Positions 26,980-36,305 of a stretch of DNA of 64,000 bases are shown here, piece after piece. Source of the DNA: Streptomyces sp. NBC_00513 (GTDB lineage: Bacteria; Actinomycetota; Actinomycetes; Streptomycetales; Streptomycetaceae); NCBI RefSeq assembly GCF_041431415.1, contig NZ_CP107845.1, positions 3,720,001 to 3,784,000 of the forward strand, given 5' to 3'. A program made the position numbers and the translations under genes. Every line of letters begins with the position of its first letter. Positions within the stretch are counted from its first letter, which is position 1. A model generated the notes under the pieces. The model saw only the letters and a list, made by a program, of their open reading frames with translations. It was not told where the DNA came from and did not search any database.

Positions 26980-28005
26980 ATGAAGATCGCTTTCGTGGGA
27001 AAGGGCGGCAGCGGTAAGACCACGCTGTCCTCCCTCTTCATCCGCCACCTTGCCGCCAATGAAGCCCCCGTCGTCGCGGTGGACGCCGACATCAACCAGC
27101 ATCTCGGCGTGGCCCTCGGGCTCGGCGAGGACGAGGCCGCCGAGATGCCCGCCCTGGGCGCGCACCTGTCCCTCATCAAGGACTACCTGCGCGGATCGAA
27201 CCCGCGCATCGCGTCCGCCGACGCTATGATCAAGACCACTCCGCCCGGGACCGGCTCGCGCCTGTTGCGGGTCACCGAGGACAACCCGGTGTACGAGGCG
27301 TGCGCGCGCACGCTGATGCTCGACGGCGAGCCCGTCCGCCTGATGGCCACCGGGCCGTTCACCGAGGCGGACCTGGGCGTGGCCTGCTACCACTCGAAGG
27401 TCGGGGCAGTCGAACTCTGCCTCAACCATCTGGTCGACGGTCCGGACGAGTACGTGGTCGTCGACATGACCGCCGGTTCGGACTCCTTCGCGTCGGGCAT
27501 GTTCACCCGCTTCGACATGACCTTCCTGGTGGCCGAGCCGACCCGCAAGGGCGTCTCCGTCTACCGCCAGTACAAGGAGTACGCCCGGGACTTCGGGATC
27601 GCGCTCAAGGTGATCGGCAACAAGGTGCAGGGGCCGGAGGACATCGAGTTCCTCCAGGACGAGGTCGGCGACGACCTGCTGGTCACCGTCGGGCATTCGG
27701 ACTGGGTGCGGTCGATGGAGAAGGGGCACCCCGCCCGGTTCGAGCTGCTGGAGGCGACCAACCGGCTCGCGCTGCAGGCGCTCCAGGACGCCGCCGAGGA
27801 CTCGTACGCCGACCGCGACTGGGCCCGGTACACGCAGCAGATGGTCCACTTCCACCTGCGGAACGCCGAGAGCTGGGGGAACGCGAAGACCGGGGTCGAC
27901 CTGGCGGAACAGGTCGACCCCGATTTCGTCCTCCGCGAGAACCCGAGCGCGGAGGTGGTCAGCCCTCGTCCGACCCTGACTCGGCCGACTCCGCAGCCGG
28001 CTTGA
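26980..28005 (+). CDS. MinD/CooC-family P-loop ATPase
   Basis: This 341-aa protein starts MKIAFVGKGGSGKTTLSSLF, with a deviant Walker A (KGGSGKTT) carrying the signature Lys of the MinD/ArsA superfamily. AVDADINQHLGVALG (switch-like) and VVDMTAGSDSFASGMF (Walker B/switch II) follow. CooC-like members insert metals or mature carbon-monoxide dehydrogenase, but no such enzyme is present nearby, so the client is unknown. There is no clear ribosome-binding site, and TACGCT lies 8 bases upstream, so the mRNA may be leaderless. Its 3' end overlaps the convergent lipoprotein gene by 47 bases. Confidence 0.85.
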   Translation: MKIAFVGKGGSGKTTLSSLFIRHLAANEAPVVAVDADINQHLGVALGLGEDEAAEMPALGAHLSLIKDYLRGSNPRIASADAMIKTTPPGTGSRLLRVTEDNPVYEACARTLMLDGEPVRLMATGPFTEADLGVACYHSKVGAVELCLNHLVDGPDEYVVVDMTAGSDSFASGMFTRFDMTFLVAEPTRKGVSVYRQYKEYARDFGIALKVIGNKVQGPEDIEFLQDEVGDDLLVTVGHSDWVRSMEKGHPARFELLEATNRLALQALQDAAEDSYADRDWARYTQQMVHFHLRNAESWGNAKTGVDLAEQVDPDFVLRENPSAEVVSPRPTLTRPTPQPA

Positions 28006-29275
28006 TCCCGGCCGGGGCACCGGGGGCGGCCGGCGCTGCCGGCGGCCCCGCGGTGAGGAACTTGCTCCAGCCGTCCTTCGGCGCCTCACCGACGTCGAGG
28101 CCGCGCATCCACGCCAGCGTCTTCGGGTCCTGGGCGTCCAGCCAGTCGGCCAGCTCACGGAACGGCACGCAGCGGACCTCCTTCTGGGTGCACATGGACT
28201 TGATGGAGTCCTCGACGGCCTTCATGTAGGTGCCGCCGTTCCAGGACTCGAAGTGGTTGCCGATGATCAGCGGTGCCCGGTTGCCCTGGTAGACCCGGTC
28301 GAAGGCCTTCTGAAGGCCGTCGCGCATCTGCTCGCCCCAGTAGGCGTGTTGCGAGGGGTCTCCCTGGGTGGTCGTCCCGGACTGGTTGACCATGTAGTTG
28401 TAGTCCATGCTCAGGGTGTCGAAGGCGCGCCCCGGCATGGGCACCAGTTGCAGCGGAAGGTCCCAGAGCCCGTCGGTCTTCTTGGGCCAGATCTGCTTGC
28501 TGATGCCGCTGGAGTCGTAGCGGAAGCCCATGTCCTTGGCCGCCAGCATGAAGTTCTTCTGGCCTTCGAGGCAGGGGGTGCGGGCGCCGATCAACTCCTT
28601 CTCGTAGTCGAACGGGAGCGGCTCCAGACCCTTGAGCGCCGGGGTGTTCGTCTTCCAGTTCTTGACGAACGACTTGGCCTGGTTGATCTCGCTCTTCCAC
28701 TCCTCGACGGACCAGGTGCCGACGCCGCCCTCGGGGCCGCAGAAGTGGCCGTTGAAGTGGGTGCCGATCTCGTTGCCCTCCTGCCAGGCCGCGCGGACCT
28801 GGGTGGCGGTGTCCTTGATGCCCTGGAGGTCGCCGAAACCGATGTCGGAACGCCCGGGGGAGTGCTGCGGAGCGGTGTAGAGCGAGGCCTTCTCCTCCGG
28901 CAGCATGTACACGCCGCTGAGGAAGTAGGTCATCCGGGCGTTGTACTCCTTGCCGACCTCACGGAAGTGCGAGAAGAGCTTCTGGCTGTCCTCGCCGGCG
29001 CCGTCCCACGAGAAGACGACGAACTGCGGGGGCTTCTCACCGGGCTTCATCCGCTGCGGCTTCACGACGTTCGGCTGGAGGCCGGTGTACGCGGTAGAGC
29101 CGTCCCCGATGAGCCGCTTCACACTGCCCGGGGCCGCTTCCGGTGCGGCGGCGCCCTTCCTGGCGTTCTGGCCACCGGGCGCGGGCTTGGCGGGCTCCGA
29201 GGAGCACCCGGCAGCGCCCAGGACCAGGGCCGTGGCGACCAGGCCGCCGGCGATCTTCTTCGTGGCGGCGATCAT
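27959..29275 (-). CDS. Polysaccharide-deacetylase-like lipoprotein
   Basis: This 438-aa protein starts at ATG 29275 with a GGGAGAGG ribosome-binding site. The signal peptide ends in the lipobox LGAAGC. The body resembles NodB/CE4 folds: VVFSWDGAGEDSQ at the position of the TFDDG motif, and GNEIGTHFNGHFCGP near the metal-binding HxxxH position. The canonical Asp pair is altered, so deacetylase activity is uncertain. A Pro/Ala-rich tail ends in acidic residues. It is expected on the outer membrane face, acting on cell-wall or extracellular polysaccharide, or on an unknown ligand. Confidence 0.75.
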   Translation of the reverse strand: MIAATKKIAGGLVATALVLGAAGCSSEPAKPAPGGQNARKGAAAPEAAPGSVKRLIGDGSTAYTGLQPNVVKPQRMKPGEKPPQFVVFSWDGAGEDSQKLFSHFREVGKEYNARMTYFLSGVYMLPEEKASLYTAPQHSPGRSDIGFGDLQGIKDTATQVRAAWQEGNEIGTHFNGHFCGPEGGVGTWSVEEWKSEINQAKSFVKNWKTNTPALKGLEPLPFDYEKELIGARTPCLEGQKNFMLAAKDMGFRYDSSGISKQIWPKKTDGLWDLPLQLVPMPGRAFDTLSMDYNYMVNQSGTTTQGDPSQHAYWGEQMRDGLQKAFDRVYQGNRAPLIIGNHFESWNGGTYMKAVEDSIKSMCTQKEVRCVPFRELADWLDAQDPKTLAWMRGLDVGEAPKDGWSKFLTAGPPAAPAAPGAPAGIKPAAESAESGSDEG

Positions 29276-29509
29276 CCGCACACCTCTCCCTCGCAGTTCC
29301 ATCGCAGGACTTCCGCGCCGCAACGTCCCATGCGGTCAGGTTTAAGGAAGGTGTGACAAGCCGGACAAAATGGTTAATCACTCCTGGGAGCTAATTCCTA
29401 GGCCATTTACTCCCATTTCCCACCACCTCTCTTTACTCTCCATTACCGTTCATTTACCGAGTGTTGAGACTCCCGCCGCTTCATCCCTCCCCAGAGGAGA
29501 CGGGAACCC
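29276..29509. other. AT-rich divergent promoter region
   Basis: This is one of the most AT-rich stretches of the core region (29380-29460). It lies between the deacetylase-like lipoprotein and the SulP-carbonic anhydrase gene and should contain both promoters. No gene or clear operator was identified. Confidence 0.4.
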
Positions 29510-31930
29510 ATGACAGCCACCACTGAAGGCGCCGCCGAAGACTCCACGGGCACCGCCCTCTCACCCCCAGCGCCCACCCCACCTCCCGTACCTCCCGTTT
29601 CCGTCAAGAGCTTCCCGGCGGACCTCTCCGCCTCCATCGCCGTCTTCCTGATCGCCCTGCCGCTCTCCCTGGGCATCGCCCTGGCCACGGGCGCCCCACT
29701 ACAGGCGGGGCTGGTGGCCGCGGCCGTCGGCGGGATCGTGGCCGGACGGCTCGGGGGCGCGCCGCTCCAGGTCAGCGGCCCCGCCGCCGGCCTCACGGTG
29801 GTCACCGCCGAACTGATCCAGCGCTACGGGTGGCGCACCACCTGCGCCATCACCGTGCTCGCCGGCTGCTGCCAACTCGGGCTCGCCTTCCTGCGTACGG
29901 CCCGGTCCGCGCTGATGGTGAGCCCGGCGATCGTGCACGGCATGCTCGCCGGCATCGGCGTGACCATCGCGCTGGCGCAACTGCACATCGTCCTCGGCGG
30001 CACCCCGCAGAGCTCCGCCGTGGCCAACGTCCAGGGCCTGCCCGGTCAGTTGGCCGACCTTCATCCGGTCGCGCTGGGCATCAGCGCGCTCACCCTGGCC
30101 GTCCTGCTCGGTTGGCCGCGGCTACCGGGGCGGATCGGCCGGAACCTGCGCAGAGTTCCCGCCGCGCTGGCGGCCGTCGCCACGGCCACCGCGTTCGCCG
30201 CCCTGGCGGGTCTCAGCCTGCCCCGGGTGGACCTGCCGTCCTGGCGCAGCCACGCACTGCCCGAGCTGCCCGAGGGCCCGGTCCTCGGCCTCCTCGCCGC
30301 GGTGCTGACCATCACGCTGGTCGGCAGCGTGGAGTCGCTGCTGTCCGCGGTCGCGACCGACAAACTGATCGCCTCCGAGCGGGGCACGGACAACCGTCCG
30401 CCGCGCGTCGACCTCAACCGTGAACTGCGCGGACAGGGCGCGGCGAACATCGTCTCCGGGGCGCTGGGCGGGCTGCCCGTCACGGGCGTGGCGGTCCGTA
30501 GCGTCGCCAACGTCAAAGCCGGTGCCACCAGCCGCAATTCCTCGATGATGCACGGCCTCTGGGTACTGATCGCGGCCGCGCTGCTCGTCCCGGTCCTCGA
30601 TCTGATCCCGCTCGCCGCGCTGGCCGCCCTGGTGATGGCGGTGGGCGTGCAGATGGTGAGCATCACGCATCTGCGCACCGTCACCCGACACCGTGAAGTC
30701 CTGGTCTACGCGACGACGATCGTGGCCGTGGTGCTCGGAGGGGTGCTGGAGGGGGTCGCCGTTGGTGTGGCGGTGGCCGTCGGCCTGGCCCTGCACCGTC
30801 TCGCGCGGACCCGGATCACGGTGGAGGTGATCGACGGGGTCCACCGCGTATGGGCACGCGGTCAGTTGACCTTCCTCGCGGTGCCCCGGTTGAGTCGGGT
30901 GCTGAACCAGATCCCGCACGACCGGCACGCGGTGATCGAGTTGGACGGCTCGTTCATGGACCACGCGGCGTACGAGACCCTGCACGACTGGCAGGACTCC
31001 CATCGGGCGCACGGCGGTTCGGTGGAGGTCACCGGCCGCTCCCACAACCGGACCCCCGAGACCGACCGCGGCATGGCGGACCGGGGCAAGGGCCCCGGAT
31101 CGGGCCAGCGCGGAACCCACCAGTGCTGTCGCCCCTGGACCCCCTGGCAGAACCACTGCGACCACCGGGCCGACATCGACTCGGGCGACTCCACGGGCGC
31201 GAAGGAGCGTACGAGCCCCGGCGCCCCCACGGTCGGTTCCGCGGTCGAGCCCCGGCGGCGCGGAGCGGGCCGGCTGGCCAACGGCATCAGCGCGTTCCAG
31301 CGCGACACCGCCCCCCACGTCCGTGATGAACTGGCCCGACTGGCGCGCGAGGGGCAGCGGCCCTCGCAGCTCTTCCTCACCTGCGCGGACTCCCGCCTGG
31401 TCACCAGCATGATCACGGCCAGCGGCCCCGGGGACCTGTTCACCGTGCGCAACGTGGGCAACCTGGTGCCGTTGCCGGGCGCCGAGTCCACGGACGATTC
31501 GGTCGCCGCGGCGATCGAGTACGCCGTGGACGTGCTCCAGGTGGACAGCATCACGGTGTGCGGCCACTCGGGCTGCGGGGCCATGCAGGCCCTGCTGAAC
31601 TCCCACCCCGGCACCCCCATGACCCCGCTGCGCCGCTGGTTGCGGCACGGTCTGCCCAGCCTGGAGCGGATGGCCAGCCGTCATCACGCGTGGGCCCGGA
31701 TCGCGGGCCGGCTCCCGGCCGATGCCGTGGAACAGCTGTGCCTGACCAATGTGGTGCAGCAGTTGGATCACTTGCGGGCGCACGAATCGGTCGCCCGCCG
31801 GCTCGCCGAGGGCACGCTGGAACTGCACGGCATGTACTTCCACGTGGGCGAGGCCCAGGCGTATCTGCTCTCGGAGGGCGAGGACTTCTTCGACTGCCGG
31901 GTCTTCGACAGCGTCGGTCAGCGCGCCTGA
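29510..31930 (+). CDS. SulP-family anion transporter fused to a beta-carbonic anhydrase
   Basis: This 806-aa protein has a Pro-rich cytoplasmic N-terminus. Residues about 35-440 carry ten or more membrane helices with the SulP signature (PLQVSGPAAGLTVV, NVKAGATSRNSS, GLPVTGVAVRSVANV). A STAS-like region follows (residues about 450-520), then a linker with several Cys/His. The C-terminus (about 590-800) is a beta-class carbonic anhydrase: Cys625 and Asp627 in TCADSR, His686 and Cys689 in CGHSGCGAM, all zinc or active-site residues, are intact. The fusion is predicted to import bicarbonate and interconvert it with CO2 at the membrane. RBS GAGGAG precedes ATG 29510, and a terminator follows. Confidence 0.93.
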   Translation: MTATTEGAAEDSTGTALSPPAPTPPPVPPVSVKSFPADLSASIAVFLIALPLSLGIALATGAPLQAGLVAAAVGGIVAGRLGGAPLQVSGPAAGLTVVTAELIQRYGWRTTCAITVLAGCCQLGLAFLRTARSALMVSPAIVHGMLAGIGVTIALAQLHIVLGGTPQSSAVANVQGLPGQLADLHPVALGISALTLAVLLGWPRLPGRIGRNLRRVPAALAAVATATAFAALAGLSLPRVDLPSWRSHALPELPEGPVLGLLAAVLTITLVGSVESLLSAVATDKLIASERGTDNRPPRVDLNRELRGQGAANIVSGALGGLPVTGVAVRSVANVKAGATSRNSSMMHGLWVLIAAALLVPVLDLIPLAALAALVMAVGVQMVSITHLRTVTRHREVLVYATTIVAVVLGGVLEGVAVGVAVAVGLALHRLARTRITVEVIDGVHRVWARGQLTFLAVPRLSRVLNQIPHDRHAVIELDGSFMDHAAYETLHDWQDSHRAHGGSVEVTGRSHNRTPETDRGMADRGKGPGSGQRGTHQCCRPWTPWQNHCDHRADIDSGDSTGAKERTSPGAPTVGSAVEPRRRGAGRLANGISAFQRDTAPHVRDELARLAREGQRPSQLFLTCADSRLVTSMITASGPGDLFTVRNVGNLVPLPGAESTDDSVAAAIEYAVDVLQVDSITVCGHSGCGAMQALLNSHPGTPMTPLRRWLRHGLPSLERMASRHHAWARIAGRLPADAVEQLCLTNVVQQLDHLRAHESVARRLAEGTLELHGMYFHVGEAQAYLLSEGEDFFDCRVFDSVGQRA

Positions 31931-31999
31931 ACCTCCCGCGCACCCCGGCCCGGATCACGTACCCGGCTGAACCGATACCCTCCGATATCCGTGCCACGG

Positions 32000-32039
32000 A
32001 GTGGCCCCTTCCCGCACCCTGCGGCGAGAAGGGGCCACT
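32000..32039 (+). terminator. Terminator after the SulP-carbonic anhydrase gene
   Basis: A perfect 12-bp stem (AGTGGCCCCTTC with its complement) encloses a 16-base loop that can itself pair through CCGC/GCGG. It lies 70 bases beyond the stop codon. Confidence 0.8.
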
Positions 32040-32161
32040 TGCACGTGGGTCCGGCCGTGATATAGGTCTAAACCAATTCCCGGCTACCCCTTGTCACCCG
32101 GGCCGCCGACTGATGAGCTATGCCCGGGGACACAACGGACACCCTGGGAAAGGGAGATGTC

Positions 32162-34117
32162 GTGAGCAACGAAAGCCTGGCCAATCTGCTCAAAGAGGAG
32201 CGGCGGTTCGCACCGCCCGCCGATCTGGCCGCCGCCGCCAATGTGACCGAGGCTGCGTATGCACAGGCCGATGCGGACCGGCTGGGCTTCTGGGCCGAGC
32301 AGGCCCGGCGGCTGACCTGGGACACCGAGCCGACCGAGACGCTCGACTGGAGCAACCCGCCCTTCGCCAAGTGGTTCGCGGACGGCAAGCTGAACGTCGC
32401 GTACAACTGTGTGGACCGACACGTCGAGGCCGGCAACGGCGACCGCGTCGCCCTCCACTTCGAGGGTGAGCCCGGCGACAGCCGGTCGATCACCTACGCG
32501 CAGCTCAAGGACGAGGTCTCCAAGGCCGCCAACGCCCTGACCGAGCTGGGTGTCGTCGCAGGTGACCGCGTCGCCGTCTACCTCCCGATGATCCCCGAGG
32601 CCGTCGTCGCGATGCTCGCGTGCGCCCGTGTCGGCGCGGCGCACTCGGTGGTCTTCGGCGGTTTCTCCGCCGACGCCGTCGCCTCCCGCATCCAGGACGC
32701 CGACGCCAAGCTGGTCATCACCGCCGACGGCGGCTACCGCCGCGGCAAGCCCAGCGCGCTCAAGCCCGCCATCGACGAGGCCGTCGGCAAGTGTCCGCAG
32801 GTCAAGCATGTTCTGGTGGTGCAGCGCACCGGCCAGGACACCGCCTTCACCGAGGGCCGCGACGTCTGGTGGCACGAGATCGTCGGGCGTCAGTCCGCCG
32901 AGCACACCCCGCAGGCCTTCGACGCCGAGCACCCGCTGTTCATCCTCTACACCTCGGGGACCACGGGTAAGCCGAAGGGCATCCTGCACACCTCGGGCGG
33001 CTACCTGACGCAGGCCGCGTACACCCACCACGCGGTGTTCGACCTGAAGCCGGAGAGCGACGTCTACTGGTGCACCGCCGACATCGGCTGGGTCACCGGG
33101 CACTCGTACATCGTCTACGGGCCGCTCGCCAACGGTGCCACCCAGGTCATGTACGAGGGCACCCCGGACACCCCGCACCAGGGCCGCTTCTGGGAGGTCG
33201 TGCAGAAGTACGGCGTCACCATCCTCTACACGGCGCCCACGGCGATCCGCACGTTCATGAAGTGGGGCGACGACATCCCCGCGAAGTTCGACCTTTCGAG
33301 CCTGCGGGTGCTGGGCTCGGTCGGCGAGCCGATCAACCCCGAGGCCTGGATCTGGTACCGCAAGCACATCGGCGGCGACCGCTGCCCGATCGTGGACACC
33401 TGGTGGCAGACCGAGACCGGCGCGATGATGATCTCGCCGCTGCCGGGCGTCACCTCCACCAAGCCCGGTTCGGCCCAGCGCGCGCTGCCCGGCATCTCCG
33501 CCACCGTCGTGGACGACGAGGCGAACGAGGTCCCGAACGGCGGGGGCGGCTACCTCGTGCTCACCGAGCCGTGGCCGTCGATGCTGCGCACCATCTGGGG
33601 TGACGACCAGCGCTTCATCGACACGTACTGGTCGCGCTTCGCGGGCAAGTACTTCGCGGGCGACGGAGCCAAGAAGGACGACGACGGCGACATCTGGCTG
33701 CTCGGCCGGGTGGACGACGTGATGCTGGTGTCCGGCCACAACATCTCGACGACCGAGGTCGAGTCCGCGCTTGTCTCGCACCCGTCCGTCGCCGAGGCGG
33801 CGGTGGTCGGCGCGAACGACGAGACCACCGGCCAGGCCATCGTGGCCTTCGTCATCCTGCGCGGGAGCGCCTCGGAGACGGACACCCTGGTCGCCGAGCT
33901 GCGCAACCACGTGGGCGCCACGCTCGGTCCGATCGCCAAGCCGAAGCGGATCCTGCCGGTGCAGGAACTGCCGAAGACCCGCTCGGGCAAGATCATGCGT
34001 CGGCTGCTGCGCGACGTGGCGGAGAACCGGGCGGTCGGTGACGTCACCACGCTCGCGGACTCCTCGGTCATGGACCTGATCCAGAGCAAGTTGCCCGCCG
34101 CGGGCAGCGAGGACTGA
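32162..34117 (+). CDS. acsA: Acetyl-CoA synthetase (AMP-forming)
   Basis: This 651-aa enzyme converts acetate, ATP and CoA to acetyl-CoA via acetyl-AMP. It starts at GTG 32162 with AGGGAG upstream. It has the AMP-binding core [13 protein letters not shown], the WWQTETG segment and, near the C-terminus, RSGKIMRR with the catalytic Lys that is a known target of reversible acetylation. The length is normal. The gene is single and followed by a strong terminator. It supports growth on acetate and acetate recycling. Confidence 0.96.
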   Translation: MSNESLANLLKEERRFAPPADLAAAANVTEAAYAQADADRLGFWAEQARRLTWDTEPTETLDWSNPPFAKWFADGKLNVAYNCVDRHVEAGNGDRVALHFEGEPGDSRSITYAQLKDEVSKAANALTELGVVAGDRVAVYLPMIPEAVVAMLACARVGAAHSVVFGGFSADAVASRIQDADAKLVITADGGYRRGKPSALKPAIDEAVGKCPQVKHVLVVQRTGQDTAFTEGRDVWWHEIVGRQSAEHTPQAFDAEHPLFILYTSGTTGKPKGILHTSGGYLTQAAYTHHAVFDLKPESDVYWCTADIGWVTGHSYIVYGPLANGATQVMYEGTPDTPHQGRFWEVVQKYGVTILYTAPTAIRTFMKWGDDIPAKFDLSSLRVLGSVGEPINPEAWIWYRKHIGGDRCPIVDTWWQTETGAMMISPLPGVTSTKPGSAQRALPGISATVVDDEANEVPNGGGGYLVLTEPWPSMLRTIWGDDQRFIDTYWSRFAGKYFAGDGAKKDDDGDIWLLGRVDDVMLVSGHNISTTEVESALVSHPSVAEAAVVGANDETTGQAIVAFVILRGSASETDTLVAELRNHVGATLGPIAKPKRILPVQELPKTRSGKIMRRLLRDVAENRAVGDVTTLADSSVMDLIQSKLPAAGSED

Positions 34118-34140
34118 ATCGGCCGCACGACACGGCGGTG

Positions 34141-34173
34141 AGGGGCATTCGGCGCACCGCGCCGGATGCCCCT
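34141..34173 (+). terminator. Terminator after acsA
   Basis: A 15-bp stem with one G-T wobble and a 3-base loop (ACC), followed by TTCG, begins 23 bases after the acsA stop codon. Confidence 0.85.
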
Positions 34174-34337
34174 TTCGCACTTAAAGTGATGATCACCCGA
34201 TGATCGCCGGTTATGACCTTGCGTACCGCCTGTAAAGTACGAGAAACGTAAATAAGTACTCCACAGGGTGCGCCGGGAAGTCTGGTCGGCAATGTGCTTC
34301 GCCATGCCGTCCAACCCACCCCGGAGGTGTCCTTCAC

Positions 34338-35795
34338 GTGGCCGCGCCCCGCCCCACCGACGACAAGAGCCGCAAGCTGCTCGGCCGACTCTCGCTGCCC
34401 GAGCGCCGCTACGTCGCCGATGCCCTGCGCACCGAGACCGTGGGTGGCGTACTGCTCCTGCTGGCCGCTGTCACCGCACTCGTGTGGGCGAACGTCCCCG
34501 GCATCTCGAACAGCTACGACAGCGTCCGGTCCTTCCACATCGGCCCCGCCGCCCTGGGCCTGGACCTCTCGATCCAGCACTGGGCGGCCGACGGCCTGTT
34601 GGCCATCTTCTTCTTCGTCGCCGGCATCGAGCTCAAACGCGAACTCGTCGCGGGCGACCTGCGCGACGCCAAGGCCGCCGCCCTCCCGGTGATCGCCGCC
34701 CTCTGCGGCATGGCGGTGCCCGCGCTGGTCTACGTACTGGTCAATGTCCTCGGCAACGGCTCGATCAGTGGTTGGGCCGTCCCGACCGCCACCGACATCG
34801 CCTTCGCCCTCGCCGTCCTCGCGGTCATCGGCACCTCGCTGCCGTCCGCCCTGCGCGCGTTCCTGCTGACCCTCGCGGTCGTCGACGACCTGTTCGCCAT
34901 CCTGATCATCGCGGTGTTCTTCACCAGCGACATCGACTTCCTGGCGCTCGGCGGCGCCCTCGTGGGCCTGGTCCTCTTCTGGTTCCTGCTCCGCAAGCGC
35001 GTCCGCGGCTGGTACGTGTACGTCCCGCTGGCCCTGGTCATCTGGGGTCTGATGTACAACAGCGGGGTCCACTCCACCATCGCCGGCGTCGCCATGGGCC
35101 TGATGCTCCGCTGCCACCGCGAGGAAGGCGAGGAACAGTCCCCCGGCGAGCGCATCGAGCACCTCGTCCGTCCCCTCTCCGCGGCGCTGGCCGTACCCCT
35201 CTTCGCCCTGTTCTCCGCCGGCGTGTCCCTCTCCGACAAGGCCATCGCGCAGGTCTTCACCCGACCCGAGACCCTCGGTGTGGTCCTCGGCCTGGTCGTC
35301 GGCAAGACGGTGGGCATCTTCGGCGGCACCTGGCTGGCCGCGCGCTTCACCAAGGCTGAGCTCAACGAGGACCTCGCCTGGCCGGACGTGCTCGCCGTGG
35401 CCTCGCTCGCCGGCATCGGTTTCACCGTCTCCCTGCTGATCGGCGAACTCGCCTTCGCCGACGACGCCACCCTCATGGACGAGGTCAAGGCCGCCGTCCT
35501 CATCGGCTCGCTGATCGCCGCGATCATCGCGAGCGTGATGCTGAAGATGCGCGACCGCAGGTACCGGGCGCTCGCCGAGGCGGAGGATCGCGACGAGGAC
35601 CTCGACGGAATCCCCGACATCTACGAGCAGGACGACCCCGGGTACCACCTGCGCATGGCGCGGATCCACGAGGAGAAGGCCGCGGAACACCGACGCAGGG
35701 CCGAGGCGGCGACGGCCCCGGGCACGGCGTCCGCCACGACCGGCCCAATGGAAGCGGACACCGGGGGCCGCACCGACGGCGACCGTCCGGCATGA
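34338..35795 (+). CDS. nhaA: Na+/H+ antiporter NhaA
   Basis: This 485-aa protein starts at GTG 34338 after GGAGG. It has about 12 membrane helices. Helix IV region AVPTATDIAFALAV and the conserved VVDDLFAILIIAVFF segment contain the paired Asp residues that bind Na+ and H+ in NhaA proteins. The C-terminal about 90 residues are hydrophilic and charged (YRALAEAEDRDEDLDGIPDIYEQDD), longer than in E. coli. It exchanges Na+ or Li+ for H+ to control pH and salt. The upstream 220 bases include an AT-rich stretch suited to a promoter. Confidence 0.93.
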   Translation: MAAPRPTDDKSRKLLGRLSLPERRYVADALRTETVGGVLLLLAAVTALVWANVPGISNSYDSVRSFHIGPAALGLDLSIQHWAADGLLAIFFFVAGIELKRELVAGDLRDAKAAALPVIAALCGMAVPALVYVLVNVLGNGSISGWAVPTATDIAFALAVLAVIGTSLPSALRAFLLTLAVVDDLFAILIIAVFFTSDIDFLALGGALVGLVLFWFLLRKRVRGWYVYVPLALVIWGLMYNSGVHSTIAGVAMGLMLRCHREEGEEQSPGERIEHLVRPLSAALAVPLFALFSAGVSLSDKAIAQVFTRPETLGVVLGLVVGKTVGIFGGTWLAARFTKAELNEDLAWPDVLAVASLAGIGFTVSLLIGELAFADDATLMDEVKAAVLIGSLIAAIIASVMLKMRDRRYRALAEAEDRDEDLDGIPDIYEQDDPGYHLRMARIHEEKAAEHRRRAEAATAPGTASATTGPMEADTGGRTDGDRPA

Positions 35796-35846
35796 TCTGA
35801 GTGACGGAGGACAGCCGTCGCCGACGGACGACTTAGGGAGAGATCG

Positions 35847-36305
35847 ATGAGCGCAGTGGACCAAGGGCCGCAAGGAGCCGAGCGCACGCTGGGTCAGCTG
35901 GTCGCGTCGGCCACCGCCGAGATGTCCGCCCTGGTGCACGACGAGATCGCCCTCGCGAAGGCGGAGCTGCGCCAGGACGTCAAGCGCGCGGGTGTCGGCA
36001 GCGCCGCCATCTCGATCGCGGGAGTGTTCGCGCTCTTCTCGCTGCCGGTGCTGAGCTTCGCCGCCGCGTACGGGATCCACAACCTCGGGCTCGGGCTCGC
36101 GTGGTCCTTCCTCATCGTCGGCGTCGCGTTCCTGCTGCTCGCGGGCCTGCTCGCGCTGCTGGCCGTGTCGAAGTTCAAGAAGGTCAAGCCGCCGGAGAAG
36201 TCGATCGCCTCCGTCAAGCAGACCGCGGCGGTCGTCGCGACCGTCAAGCCCCACCCGCGCGCGGTGAGTGACAACGCTGTGGGTGTGGCACGCTCGTCCT
36301 CATGA
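35847..36305 (+). CDS. Actinobacterial holin-X-like membrane protein (phage_holin_3_6 family)
   Basis: This 152-aa protein has an amphipathic N-terminus (LGQLVASATAEMSALVHDEIALAKAELRQDV) typical of the family, two membrane helices (about residues 55-78 and 86-110) and a basic tail. AGGGAGAG precedes ATG 35847. Despite the family name there is no phage context; such proteins are common actinobacterial membrane proteins of unknown function. It overlaps the next gene by ATGA, so the two are probably translated together. Confidence 0.8.
   Translation: MSAVDQGPQGAERTLGQLVASATAEMSALVHDEIALAKAELRQDVKRAGVGSAAISIAGVFALFSLPVLSFAAAYGIHNLGLGLAWSFLIVGVAFLLLAGLLALLAVSKFKKVKPPEKSIASVKQTAAVVATVKPHPRAVSDNAVGVARSSS

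Noticed and set aside
35847..36305. Holin-X family protein as evidence of a prophage
   Set aside because: The name is historical; the gene lies in a conserved core region with no phage genes, and similar proteins are common in actinobacterial chromosomes.
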